DNA of 16,841 bases. It comes from an uncultured bacterium. Its GTDB lineage: Bacteria; Patescibacteriota; Minisyncoccia; Phycocordibacterales; PALSA-1337. The stretch is from positions 1-16,841 of the forward strand of contig CAIVGA010000026.1 of assembly GCA_903905325.1 (NCBI GenBank), read 5' to 3'. The notes under the pieces were generated by a model that worked only from the letters and a program-made list of their open reading frames with translations, was not told the DNA's origin and made no database searches. This document shows, one piece after another, positions 7,327 through 13,855 of this stretch. The stretch's first letter is position 1; each line of letters starts with the position of its first letter. The position numbers and the translations under genes were made by a program.

Positions 7327-9510
7327 TTAAAATCTTCGCCCGCCGCTTGGTCTCATCGGTGGTCTTGGGGAAAATGGTTTCGGCGTTTCTGGTTTCTGTG
7401 TGAAGAAGGTTGGGTTGGCCGCTTTGATAGATAAGTTGAGTCTTCCCTTTTCGTCGACTTCTTTTACTGCAACTGGAACCTTGTCTCCTTCTTTCAAATA
7501 AGTTTCAACTCTCTCTACTCGGAATGGCGCGATTTCAGAAACGTGCACGAGACCTTCGGAACTTGGGCCAATTTTCACAAAGGCTCCAAAATCCATGAGG
7601 CGTACTACTTCTCCTTCGAATTTTTCACCTGGTTTGTATTCACGAGTCATTCCATAAATAATTTCTTGAGCCTTTTGAGCTGTGCCGTCCTTTCCTGTGA
7701 TAAAGACTGAACCGTCATCCTCTATTGTGATATCTTCGACTTGTGTTTTTTCTTTTATTTCATTAATAACCTTGCCACCAGAACCAATAACTCCGCCGAT
7801 TTGATCTGGTTTTATTTTCATGGCAATAATTTCTGGTGCGCTTGCTGCAATCTTGGCACGTGGAGCTGCAATTTCTTTTTCTATGACATCTAGAATCTTG
7901 AATCTAGCAATTTTTGCTTTTTCAAATGCTTCAGCGAGAACTTTCAAAGGAATTCCTCCGACTTTAATATCCATTTGAACAGCTGTGACTCCTGCGCGTG
8001 TGCCTGCAACTTTGAAATCCATGTCACCATGGTGATCTTCGAGACCTTGGACGTCGGTGAGCACTTTGTATTCGTACTTTCCGCCAGAAATTTCGCGCAT
8101 CATAAGTCCTGAAGCAATCCCCGCGACAGGAGCCTTGATAGGAACACCGCCATCCATGAGAGCAAGTGTAGATCCGCAAACTGATCCCATAGAAGTAGAA
8201 CCGTTTGATGCAAAAGCCTCAGAAACAAGACGAATTGTATAAGGAAATATATTTTTGTCAGGAATAACTGGTGCTAAAGCTTTTTCTGCTAGTGCGCCAT
8301 GACCAATCATACGACGGTTTGTGCCACCAACTCTACCAGTTTCTCCTGTAGAAAATGGAGGGAAATTGTAATGGTGCATAAAGCGTTTGTGTTCACCAGG
8401 AAGTGCACCGTCTATAACGAGCGCATCACTAGGCGATCCAAGTGTGAGAGCCGAGAAAATGTGTGTAGCTCCACGGTAAAATATGCCAGAACCGTGTAGG
8501 ATCGGCGACATTCCTCCAGCTTTTGCAAAAAGAGGTCTGATATCATCTATTCCACGACCATCTGGACGACGACCGTTGTCGATGGCTTCGTTATGAATAA
8601 GATCGTTCATGGCTTCTTCCATAATTTGCTGGGCGAGGGCCACGTTTTCTGCCGGAAGTTTTTCCGCGACGAGAGTCATCCACTTATCACTTATTTCTGA
8701 CAACTTCCCTTTTGCACCCGCTGAAACATCTGTACCAAAAACATATTTTGGTAAAACCGGCGCAATTTCTTTTGCAAAAAGATCCTTCATTTCAGCCGAA
8801 GGTTCAGGGATCACGACGACAGTTTTTTTCTTACCTATCTCTGCAATAATTCCAGCCTGCCAATTTTGAATTTTCTCAATTTCTTCAGAAGCTTTGGCCA
8901 ATGCCAAGTTCAAATCATCCTCACTTACTTCTTTACTGGCTACTTCTATCATATTGATCATGCCAGCTTTACCGCAGGCGATCATGTCTAGTGAAACATC
9001 TGTATCGCCACGAGTATCGAAGTCTTTGTTAACAAGCCATTCACTGTTTTTGCTAATACGTACAGCAGAAGCTGGTCCATTCCAAGGAATATTCGAAGTT
9101 CCAAGTGCGAGAGAAGCTGCGACGACAGAAACAATGTCAGGATCACCTTTGTCTACAGAAATAGCTGTGAGGATAACCTGAACCTCATTTCTCATTCTTT
9201 GATCAAAAAGTGGGCGAATCGTACGATCGACAACGCGACCAGAAAGAATTGCTTCAGTTGAAGGCTTGCCTTCTCTTCGTACAAATCGTGAGCCGAGAAT
9301 TCTACCTGTTGCATAAAAACGCTCCTCATAATCCACTGTCAGTGGGAAAAAATCACCACCTTCTTTCACGCCACCCATAACGGCTGTTGCTAGGACAACA
9401 GTATTACCATAACGCACAAGTACGGAACCGTGTGCTTGGTCTGCGAGATCACTAAACTCAGCGGTGAGGGTCTTACCACTGACTTCTAGAGAGTATTCTT
9501 TTTTTGTCAT
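7327..9510 (-). CDS. pnp: Polyribonucleotide nucleotidyltransferase (PNPase)
   Basis: A 727-residue phosphorolytic 3'-5' exoribonuclease of full family length. Domains: first RNase PH domain (about 10-140), helical linker (about 230-305), second RNase PH domain (about 315-545) with FSTGETGRVGGTNRR (386-400), SNGSTSMGSVCG (435-446) and the metal-binding aspartates of EDHHGDMDFK (491-500), KH domain (about 560-615) with the IGSGGK loop (575-580), and S1 domain (about 628-696). The tail is short and Pro/Arg/Gly rich. PNPase degrades mRNA and forms the core of degradosome-like complexes. In many bacteria rpsO lies immediately upstream; here rpsO is about 2.6 kb away, with other genes between. TACATT lies 6 bases before the ATG. 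It probably heads a transcript through the membrane-protein and dksA-like genes. Confidence 0.98.
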   Translation of the reverse strand: MTKKEYSLEVSGKTLTAEFSDLADQAHGSVLVRYGNTVVLATAVMGGVKEGGDFFPLTVDYEERFYATGRILGSRFVRREGKPSTEAILSGRVVDRTIRPLFDQRMRNEVQVILTAISVDKGDPDIVSVVAASLALGTSNIPWNGPASAVRISKNSEWLVNKDFDTRGDTDVSLDMIACGKAGMINMIEVASKEVSEDDLNLALAKASEEIEKIQNWQAGIIAEIGKKKTVVVIPEPSAEMKDLFAKEIAPVLPKYVFGTDVSAGAKGKLSEISDKWMTLVAEKLPAENVALAQQIMEEAMNDLIHNEAIDNGRRPDGRGIDDIRPLFAKAGGMSPILHGSGIFYRGATHIFSALTLGSPSDALVIDGALPGEHKRFMHHYNFPPFSTGETGRVGGTNRRMIGHGALAEKALAPVIPDKNIFPYTIRLVSEAFASNGSTSMGSVCGSTLALMDGGVPIKAPVAGIASGLMMREISGGKYEYKVLTDVQGLEDHHGDMDFKVAGTRAGVTAVQMDIKVGGIPLKVLAEAFEKAKIARFKILDVIEKEIAAPRAKIAASAPEIIAMKIKPDQIGGVIGSGGKVINEIKEKTQVEDITIEDDGSVFITGKDGTAQKAQEIIYGMTREYKPGEKFEGEVVRLMDFGAFVKIGPSSEGLVHVSEIAPFRVERVETYLKEGDKVPVAVKEVDEKGRLNLSIKAANPTFFTQKPETPKPFSPRPPMRPSGGRRF

Positions 9511-9516
9511 GTAGGT

Positions 9517-9522
9517 AATGTA
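9517..9522 (-). promoter_or_regulatory. -10-like box before pnp
   Basis: TACATT on the minus strand ends 6 bases before the pnp ATG; no Shine-Dalgarno between. A short inverted repeat (AAAGG 9543-9547, CCTTT 9554-9558) lies just upstream. Confidence 0.42.
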
Positions 9523-9615
9523 GCAAACTTGGGTGAGAAATAAAAGGCTTTGCCCTTTGCTCGTCCACCCCTCACATTTTTATAGTCGAAAAATGACTTT
9601 AATGTTTTAAACTGG

Positions 9616-9621
9616 TAAACT
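9616..9621 (+). promoter_or_regulatory. -10-like box before the PL14-like gene
   Basis: TAAACT on the plus strand ends 7 bases before the ATG at 9629. No -35 of note and no Shine-Dalgarno. Confidence 0.38.
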
Positions 9622-9628
9622 TTCAATT

Positions 9629-10411
9629 ATGAAAATCTCTTTTAATGATTGGCCTTTAGGTTTATTGGATGAAGATTCACTCAAAAAACAGTGGCCTGGT
9701 GTTGCAAAAATCAAAGGAGTAAACGAAGGACGTTGTCAGATCGTGGATATGAACGGTGAGCGTGTACTCCAGGTCACTTTTGTCAAAGGAAAATGTGGTC
9801 CAAAAGAAGGAGGTGCTTCTTGGATATGCATGTTTGGAAAATCGTATGATGAGGCGACTGTTGAGTATAAAGTAATGGTCGCCAAAGATTTTAGTTTTAA
9901 GCGAGGTGGTAAATTACCAGGTCTTTGTGGTGGAACAAATCCGAGAGGTGGAACACATAGATTTTCTGCGAAGGAAGGATTTTCAGCACGAATTATGTGG
10001 AGGGAACTCGGTTTGTTGGTGCAGTATGTATATTATATGGACCAAAAGCCTACCAATGAATACGGCACGAATTTTCTTTGGATGAAAGGAGAAAATAAGA
10101 ACATGCTCCTTGCGTCTAAAGTATTTGAGACTGTTAATACTAGATACGATGATCGTTCATATTTGGAACCTGGTATTTGGTATACGTTCAAAACACGTGT
10201 AAAAATGAATAATCCAGGAATTGGAGATGGAAGCATTACTTCATGGCTCAATGGTGAACTAGTTCTTGATACAAAGCTACGTTTTAGAAATGATAATTCA
10301 TTTGCCATTGATTCACTGCAATTTGTGACTTATTTCGGTGGAAGTGGTGATGAGTGGGCACCTGACAAAAACGAGAATATTTATTTTAAAGATATTAAGG
10401 TTACCTATTAG
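9629..10411 (+). CDS. Polysaccharide lyase family 14-like protein
   Basis: A 260-residue beta-rich protein resembling PL14 lyases (alginate- and glucuronan-type lyases of molluscs, algal viruses, fungi and some bacteria). Recognisable elements are GGKLPGL (93-99), GFSARIMWR (117-125), YVYY (133-136), a DG.I..WLNG segment (200-209) and a C-terminal FGGSGDEWAP (236-245). From memory, the Chlorella-virus enzyme vAL-1 uses Lys, Ser-x-Arg and Tyr-x-Tyr; K95, S119, R121, Y133 and Y135 here have nearly the same spacing. PL14 enzymes cleave uronate-containing polysaccharides by beta-elimination. No signal peptide is visible, and an in-frame stop at 9608-9610 rules out a longer N-terminus, so export or the site of action is unclear. 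The gene is divergent from pnp and its stop overlaps the stop of the convergent 55-codon gene by four bases. Family call fairly good; substrate unknown. Confidence 0.8.
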   Translation: MKISFNDWPLGLLDEDSLKKQWPGVAKIKGVNEGRCQIVDMNGERVLQVTFVKGKCGPKEGGASWICMFGKSYDEATVEYKVMVAKDFSFKRGGKLPGLCGGTNPRGGTHRFSAKEGFSARIMWRELGLLVQYVYYMDQKPTNEYGTNFLWMKGENKNMLLASKVFETVNTRYDDRSYLEPGIWYTFKTRVKMNNPGIGDGSITSWLNGELVLDTKLRFRNDNSFAIDSLQFVTYFGGSGDEWAPDKNENIYFKDIKVTY

Positions 10412-10575
10412 GTCTTTTTAGATATCTGTTTCAAAGCCCCCAGTACCTCCCTAGCTGGTACCCCACCTTTCTTTATCTCGGTAAAATCAATAAGTGTAAT
10501 CCAATTACCTCGATCACCCCATTCGTCGCGCGCCGGGGATTTAACCTTTATTTTTAAGTCTTTTTGTTTTTTCAT
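10408..10575 (-). CDS. 55-residue protein overlapping the Bro-N gene, unknown
   Basis: Reading the minus strand from ATG at 10575 gives 55 residues starting MKKQKDLKIKVKSPARDEWG and ending in ISKKT. The start lies inside the last 35 bases of the Bro-N/DinD-like gene in another frame. The triplet just before the ATG is an in-frame TAA, so no longer form is possible. It is basic at both ends, with an acidic/aromatic middle (DRGNWITLIDFTEI), and looks like a folded small protein rather than random sequence. The overlap implies translational coupling to the upstream gene, hence probably a partner. The stop overlaps the end of the lyase gene by four bases. I do not recognise the family. A small regulator, antitoxin-like or DNA-binding partner is possible but not shown. 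Confidence 0.62.
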   Translation of the reverse strand: MKKQKDLKIKVKSPARDEWGDRGNWITLIDFTEIKKGGVPAREVLGALKQISKKT

Positions 10576-11404
10576 TTAATTGTTTGAAGTTTTCTTTTGA
10601 TACTACAGACCTTCCTAGTTTTTCTTCTAGTTTTTTACGTGCACCGCCAGCGATATCACCACCGACTTTGGCGTCATCTTTGAGTTTACCTAAACCGCGA
10701 GAATCTTCGTTACGATGTATTTCTGTAGTGGCACGTTCACCTAGCATGTTAAAGATTAATTCAAAGTCATCCATATGATCTCGCAAGTTTTCTCTTTCTA
10801 AACCTTTCAACTTTTTGTATTCACTTGGTGTAACTCCAAATGTTGCTTTGGAAATTTCGGCCGTGAGTATTTCGTAATCTCTTTGTTCTTGTGCACCACG
10901 ATTTTTCCATTCGTCGGTTAACTCTTCACGAATAGTTATGCCACGCATACGTTTTTCTATCCATGAGTCGCTATAGCCCTTAGCTTTATACAGAGTTCGG
11001 GTACGTTTTGGTCCTAACTCTGGGTCGTTTATCTCATCTATACGCTCCTTTCCGAGACTAGCTAGCCATAATTTTAAAGGTTCGGCGTTTGGTGAGGGGA
11101 TGGATTGGATAAGGCGGAGAATGTCTGCCTGGTTGAGACAATCTGTCTCATATTTTTTGCCATCAGAAGCTAGGAATTTCAGTTGTACGATTTTCTCGTA
11201 CAACTCACTCCCTTCATTCGTAAGTTTTATTTTTAGGTCAGACCAGTAACGTTTGGGAACAGAACTTTCGGTTAGTGAAGCGATAATATCAATGACGCTC
11301 AGATACCACTCGTTGTTGTACCATTCTTTACGAATTCTTTGTGATCCAAAAAGTGCCACTGAAGTTGTGACTGACTCAGCTGTTTTATTAGTTTTTTTGT
11401 CCAT
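10541..11404 (-). CDS. Bro-N domain / DinD-like protein
   Basis: A 287-residue protein. The N-terminal part (about 17-110) has the Bro-N pattern seen in phage antirepressors: VALFGSQRIRKEWYNNEWYLSVIDII (17-42 region), later QADILRLIQSIPSP and KLWLASLG. The C-terminal half resembles E. coli DinD and relatives, with TTEIHRNEDSRGLGKLKDDA followed by GGDIAGGARKKLEEKLGRSVVSKENF (about residues 227-271). Bro-N proteins bind DNA and are widespread in phages and mobile DNA; DinD is DNA-damage induced and affects RecA activity. No integrase or phage genes adjoin it. An extended -10 lies 29 bases upstream (11434-11442), so this gene has a short leader unlike most others here. Its last 35 bases overlap a 55-codon gene. 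Family call good; role as antirepressor or damage-response protein is unresolved. Confidence 0.85.
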   Translation of the reverse strand: MDKKTNKTAESVTTSVALFGSQRIRKEWYNNEWYLSVIDIIASLTESSVPKRYWSDLKIKLTNEGSELYEKIVQLKFLASDGKKYETDCLNQADILRLIQSIPSPNAEPLKLWLASLGKERIDEINDPELGPKRTRTLYKAKGYSDSWIEKRMRGITIREELTDEWKNRGAQEQRDYEILTAEISKATFGVTPSEYKKLKGLERENLRDHMDDFELIFNMLGERATTEIHRNEDSRGLGKLKDDAKVGGDIAGGARKKLEEKLGRSVVSKENFKQLNEKTKRLKNKG

Positions 11405-11433
11405 ATTGAAAAATTAGATTGATAATGACCACA

Positions 11434-11442
11434 ATTATATCA
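11434..11442 (-). promoter_or_regulatory. Extended -10 promoter for the Bro-N/DinD-like gene
   Basis: TGATATAAT on the minus strand: a perfect TATAAT (11434-11439) with the TGn extension (11440-11442). The predicted start near 11427 gives a leader of roughly 23 bases. It lies immediately after the terminator of the NYN gene. Confidence 0.6.
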
Positions 11443-11445
11443 ACC

Positions 11446-11481
11446 AAAAAATCCTTGGGAACTTCCGTCGCCAAGGATTTT
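11446..11481 (-). terminator. Intrinsic terminator after the NYN gene
   Basis: AAAATCCTTGG (plus 11448-11458) and CCAAGGATTTT (11471-11481) are perfectly complementary, with a 12-base loop. On the minus strand the stem is followed by a run of six T (plus 11446-11451 is all A), 19 bases past the NYN stop. The A/T flanks on both sides mean it could also work in the plus direction. Confidence 0.82.
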
Positions 11482-11499
11482 GTTTTGTTATGAAAATTT

Positions 11500-12045
11500 T
11501 TACCTCTTCCCTCCTGTTCTTTGACCCCCAGGTCCACCGGCTCTCAAAAGATATTTATTTGGCGCAACATCCAAGTCCATGAAATTGTCCGCAGCTTCTA
11601 CGAGTTTTGCTGAAGTTGATTTACCGAATGAGACGACTTCTACCTGACAACCCTCATTCATTTGGAGATATGCTACGAGTGGTACGAAGTCTCCGTCACC
11701 TGTTACGAGTACTACTGTATCGAGTTTTGGTGCGAGTTTGACCGCGTCTATGGCGAGTCCAACGTCCCAGTCTGCTTTCATGGCACCAGATCCAAAGATT
11801 TGAAGGTCTTTGACTTTAGTTTCTATGCCCATCTTGGTAAGTGCGTCGAAAAAGGCATTTTCTTCACCTGATTCTGTAGCGATAACGTATGCTACTGCAC
11901 GTACAAGACGGCGACCTTCGAGGGCATCTTTGACGATTTGGCCAAAATTGACCTTAGAATGATAAATGTTCTTTGCGCTGTGATATAGATTTTGAGCATC
12001 GATGAAAACACCGACGCGCTGCTCCTTATGTTTAATTACTGACAT
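11500..12045 (-). CDS. NYN-domain (LabA/DUF88-type) putative ribonuclease
   Basis: A 181-residue NYN (PIN-like) domain protein. Acidic metal-binding positions are visible in order: D16 and N19 in VFIDAQNLY (13-21), D92/D94 in KADWDVG (90-96), and D117/D119 in VTGDGDFVPLV (114-124). This matches the LabA/YacP-type fold, which in studied members cleaves RNA. The C-terminal 13 residues (AGGPGGQRTGGKR) are Gly/Arg rich, a tail that often binds RNA. It follows rpsO on the same strand after a 93-base gap and ends at a strong terminator. A TATAAT (minus strand, plus 12097-12102) lies about 50 bases upstream and may drive it. No Shine-Dalgarno precedes the ATG. Fold and catalytic residues are clear; the RNA target is unknown. 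Confidence 0.9.
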   Translation of the reverse strand: MSVIKHKEQRVGVFIDAQNLYHSAKNIYHSKVNFGQIVKDALEGRRLVRAVAYVIATESGEENAFFDALTKMGIETKVKDLQIFGSGAMKADWDVGLAIDAVKLAPKLDTVVLVTGDGDFVPLVAYLQMNEGCQVEVVSFGKSTSAKLVEAADNFMDLDVAPNKYLLRAGGPGGQRTGGKR

Positions 12046-12138
12046 GTTTTATGAAAAAATTAACGACGATCTGAAAGTTTTACTCTCAAATTTCCAATTA
12101 TAAAAATGTTACACACTTAGTATACCCTAAAAAAGTTG

Positions 12139-12405
12139 CTATTTCTTGAGATCGAGCTTCTTTGCTATAGATGTATAACGACGAGGATAGTTCTTACGAA
12201 GATAAGTCATGTGAGTCTGACGATCTGCAACCATACCTAGAAGACCGCGACGAGAGTGGTTGTCTTTCTTGTGTTTCTTGAGATGGTCAGTCAATTCGAC
12301 GATTCTTTTGCTCAAAAGTGCAATCTGGACCTCTGGTGAACCAGTGTCTTTGGCGTGAACAGCCGTATCTTTGATAACTTTTGACTTCTGTCGTGTTGTT
12401 AACAT
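12139..12405 (-). CDS. rpsO: 30S ribosomal protein S15
   Basis: An 88-residue protein of exact family length. It shows the S15 signatures TGSPEVQIALLSKRIVELTDHL (26-47 region) and HKKDNHSRRGLLGMVADRQ (45-63 region). S15 binds the 16S rRNA central domain, nucleates S6/S18 binding and forms an inter-subunit bridge. The ATG at 12405 has no Shine-Dalgarno; a promoter TTGCGT-17-TACTAT ends 9 bases before it, so the mRNA is leaderless or nearly so if that promoter is used. If instead transcription starts at the strong promoter at 12771-12798, the leader would be about 360 bases and highly structured. S15 represses its own mRNA in several bacteria, which makes the second option interesting. Confidence 0.98.
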   Translation of the reverse strand: MLTTRQKSKVIKDTAVHAKDTGSPEVQIALLSKRIVELTDHLKKHKKDNHSRRGLLGMVADRQTHMTYLRKNYPRRYTSIAKKLDLKK

Positions 12406-12414
12406 TGTGGCGAT

Positions 12415-12443
12415 ATAGTAGCACGAATGGTCTTTTTACGCAA
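12415..12443 (-). promoter_or_regulatory. Promoter immediately upstream of rpsO
   Basis: On the minus strand, -35 TTGCGT (plus 12438-12443), a 17-base spacer, and -10 TACTAT (plus 12415-12420). Transcription would start within a few bases of the rpsO ATG at 12405. Confidence 0.55.
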
Positions 12444-12451
12444 GTTTTAGG

Positions 12452-12503
12452 CAAGTTTATAGCAAAATTGAGTCAGTCTGGCGTTTTTTACCAAGTTTAT
12501 AGC
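12452..12503. repeat. Direct 12-bp repeat upstream of rpsO
   Basis: CAAGTTTATAGC occurs at 12452-12463 and again at 12492-12503, 40 bases apart. A shorter relative (CAAGTTTTAG) lies at 12441-12450. On the minus strand the repeat reads GCTATAAACTTG, each copy containing a TATAAA. Confidence 0.7.
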
Positions 12504-12764
12504 CGCCACACCGTAATCCTCGCCCTAGTTTTTTAATGGGTAAGAAATACAATGTGGCGGCTGATGTTTTAGCGGGGTTCTCCAACTTTCCCAATCTATT
12601 AGTAGTCGTTGCAGTCGGAAGATTGGAAGGGGGGGTCGAAGGCTCGTGCTTTTCAGGCACTCCTTCTAGTTGGCTAACCCATGAGTCGTCGGATCCTTGT
12701 TCTTCACCATGTATCCTTTCGGGTTCCTGACTCAAATGTTATGAGTCAAATGTTCTGCAGTTCG
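12457..12764 (-). ncRNA. Candidate structured RNA or long rpsO leader
   Basis: This stretch lies between the strong promoter at 12771-12798 and rpsO and is richer in GC than its surroundings. Perfect inverted repeats, in transcript order, are TGACTC/GAGTCA (12743-12748 with 12728-12733), AACCC/GGGTT (12721-12725 with 12676-12680), CCAATCT/AGATTGG (12620-12626 with 12591-12597), and a 9-bp stem GCCGCCACA/TGTGGCGGC (12553-12561 with 12502-12510) whose loop can form a further CCC/GGG helix. A TTG-initiated 92-codon ORF (12457-12735, minus) spans the same bases but is low in complexity and lacks any start signal. I see no tmRNA, RNase P, SRP or 6S consensus. The 3' end is undefined, with no terminator before rpsO. 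The call rests on promoter and structure only. Confidence 0.45.
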
Positions 12765-12770
12765 GTTTGT

Positions 12771-12798
12771 ACTATAGCACGCTCATGATAGTTGTCAA
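12771..12798 (-). promoter_or_regulatory. Near-consensus promoter, minus strand
   Basis: -35 TTGACA (plus 12793-12798), a 16-base spacer, and -10 TATAGT (plus 12771-12776): the best sigma-70-type match in the window. The predicted start is near 12764, with no confident protein gene until rpsO. Confidence 0.72.
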
Positions 12799-12824
12799 GG
12801 ATATCAACATTTCAGCCTACTTGT

Positions 12825-12830
12825 TACACT
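12825..12830 (+). promoter_or_regulatory. -10-like box before xer
   Basis: TACACT on the plus strand ends 6 bases before the ATG at 12837. This spacing is what supports 12837 rather than the upstream TTG at 12792 as the start of the recombinase. Confidence 0.42.
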
Positions 12831-12836
12831 ATAACC

Positions 12837-13826
12837 ATGTCGCACAATATTTCGTCCATGGATTCATCCATAAATGACCTGAAACAGCAATTTCTTGAAT
12901 ACATTGAAATTGAAAAAGGACGCAGCCTCAAGACTGTAGAAAATTATGATCGATACCTGGTACGCTTTATTTCTCATACAAAAGTAAAAGAAGCGTCTGA
13001 TATTACGGATTCTGTATTACGTGAATATCGTTTATGGCTCAACCGTCAATCTACTGGCAATAACCGCGCCACTGGTGAGACTCTCAAGAAAAAGACACAG
13101 AACTATTATTTGATCGCTCTCCGTGCTTTTCTCAAATATGCTGCAAAGCGAGGCATAAAAACTTTGTCACCTGAGGCTATTGAACTTGCCAAGGTTGGTG
13201 AACGTCAGCTCGATCTAATTTCAAAAGATGAACTAGAGCGTCTTCTCGATGCTCCTATGCAAGCAGGAAGAGGTGCAAAAAATAGCATCAATAAAGGTGA
13301 TATAAGTGACATAAAATCGTTACGAGATAAGGCTATTTTGGAACTTTTGTTTTCTACGGGCCTACGTATTTCTGAGCTCTGTTCCCTATCAAGGGATATA
13401 GATATTCGTGCAGAGGAAATGTCTATAAGAGGTAAGGGTGAAAAAGTTCGTGTAATTTTTATTTCTGATGAGGCTCGCGAAGCACTGAAAAAATATTTGG
13501 ACAAGCGCACAGATGTAGAGGACGCTTTATTTATAAAAGTCGGTGCTGAAAAAAAGCCAAAAGCAGAAGGTTCTGGGCTCACCCGTCGTTCCATTGAAAG
13601 AATTGTGAAACATTATGCAGTTGTCGCAGGGATTTCCAAAAAGGTTACCCCACACGTTATTCGTCACTGCTTCGCCACAGATCTATTATCAAATGGTGCA
13701 GATCTTCGCTCGGTACAAATGCTATTAGGTCACGCGAATATTGGAACAACACAGATTTATACTCACGTAACAGACAGCGAACTTAAACGAGTTCATAAAA
13801 AGTTTCATAACAACAGAAAGGAATAG
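12837..13826 (+). CDS. xerD: Tyrosine recombinase, XerC/XerD family
   Basis: A 329-residue site-specific recombinase. The N-terminal SAM-like DNA-binding domain (about 10-110) has the usual YIEIEKGRSLKTVENYDRYL pattern. The catalytic domain has the full set of active-site residues: R177 in STGLRISEL, K200 in GKGEKVR, H273 and R276 in HVIRH, H299 in LLGHANI and nucleophile Y308 in QIYTHV. Xer proteins resolve chromosome dimers at dif. The reading frame is open back to a TTG at 12792, but the ATG at 12837 is preferred because TACACT lies 6 bases upstream and because the added N-terminal residues look non-conserved. The gene is 29 bases upstream of xthA on the same strand. XerC and XerD cannot be told apart here; an integrase of a mobile element is less likely given the housekeeping neighbours. 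Confidence 0.9.
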   Translation: MSHNISSMDSSINDLKQQFLEYIEIEKGRSLKTVENYDRYLVRFISHTKVKEASDITDSVLREYRLWLNRQSTGNNRATGETLKKKTQNYYLIALRAFLKYAAKRGIKTLSPEAIELAKVGERQLDLISKDELERLLDAPMQAGRGAKNSINKGDISDIKSLRDKAILELLFSTGLRISELCSLSRDIDIRAEEMSIRGKGEKVRVIFISDEAREALKKYLDKRTDVEDALFIKVGAEKKPKAEGSGLTRRSIERIVKHYAVVAGISKKVTPHVIRHCFATDLLSNGADLRSVQMLLGHANIGTTQIYTHVTDSELKRVHKKFHNNRKE

Positions 13827-13840
13827 ATAAACGCTGGTTA

Positions 13841-13849
13841 TGCTATTAT
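13841..13849 (+). promoter_or_regulatory. Extended -10 before xthA
   Basis: TGCTATTAT: a TATTAT hexamer (13844-13849) with the TGn extension, ending 6 bases before the ATG at 13856, inside the 29-base gap after xer. Confidence 0.52.
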
Positions 13850-13855
13850 TCTGCT

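Noticed and set aside
12536..12730. 64-codon ORF on the plus strand in the same region
   Set aside because: No promoter or start signal on that strand, composition unlike a protein, and it is the mirror of the structured segment.
12457..12735. 92-codon ORF on the minus strand upstream of rpsO
   Set aside because: It starts at TTG with no start signal, is Pro/Thr/Ser-rich without any domain, and coincides with several perfect inverted repeats. I kept the region as a possible RNA but cannot fully exclude a protein.
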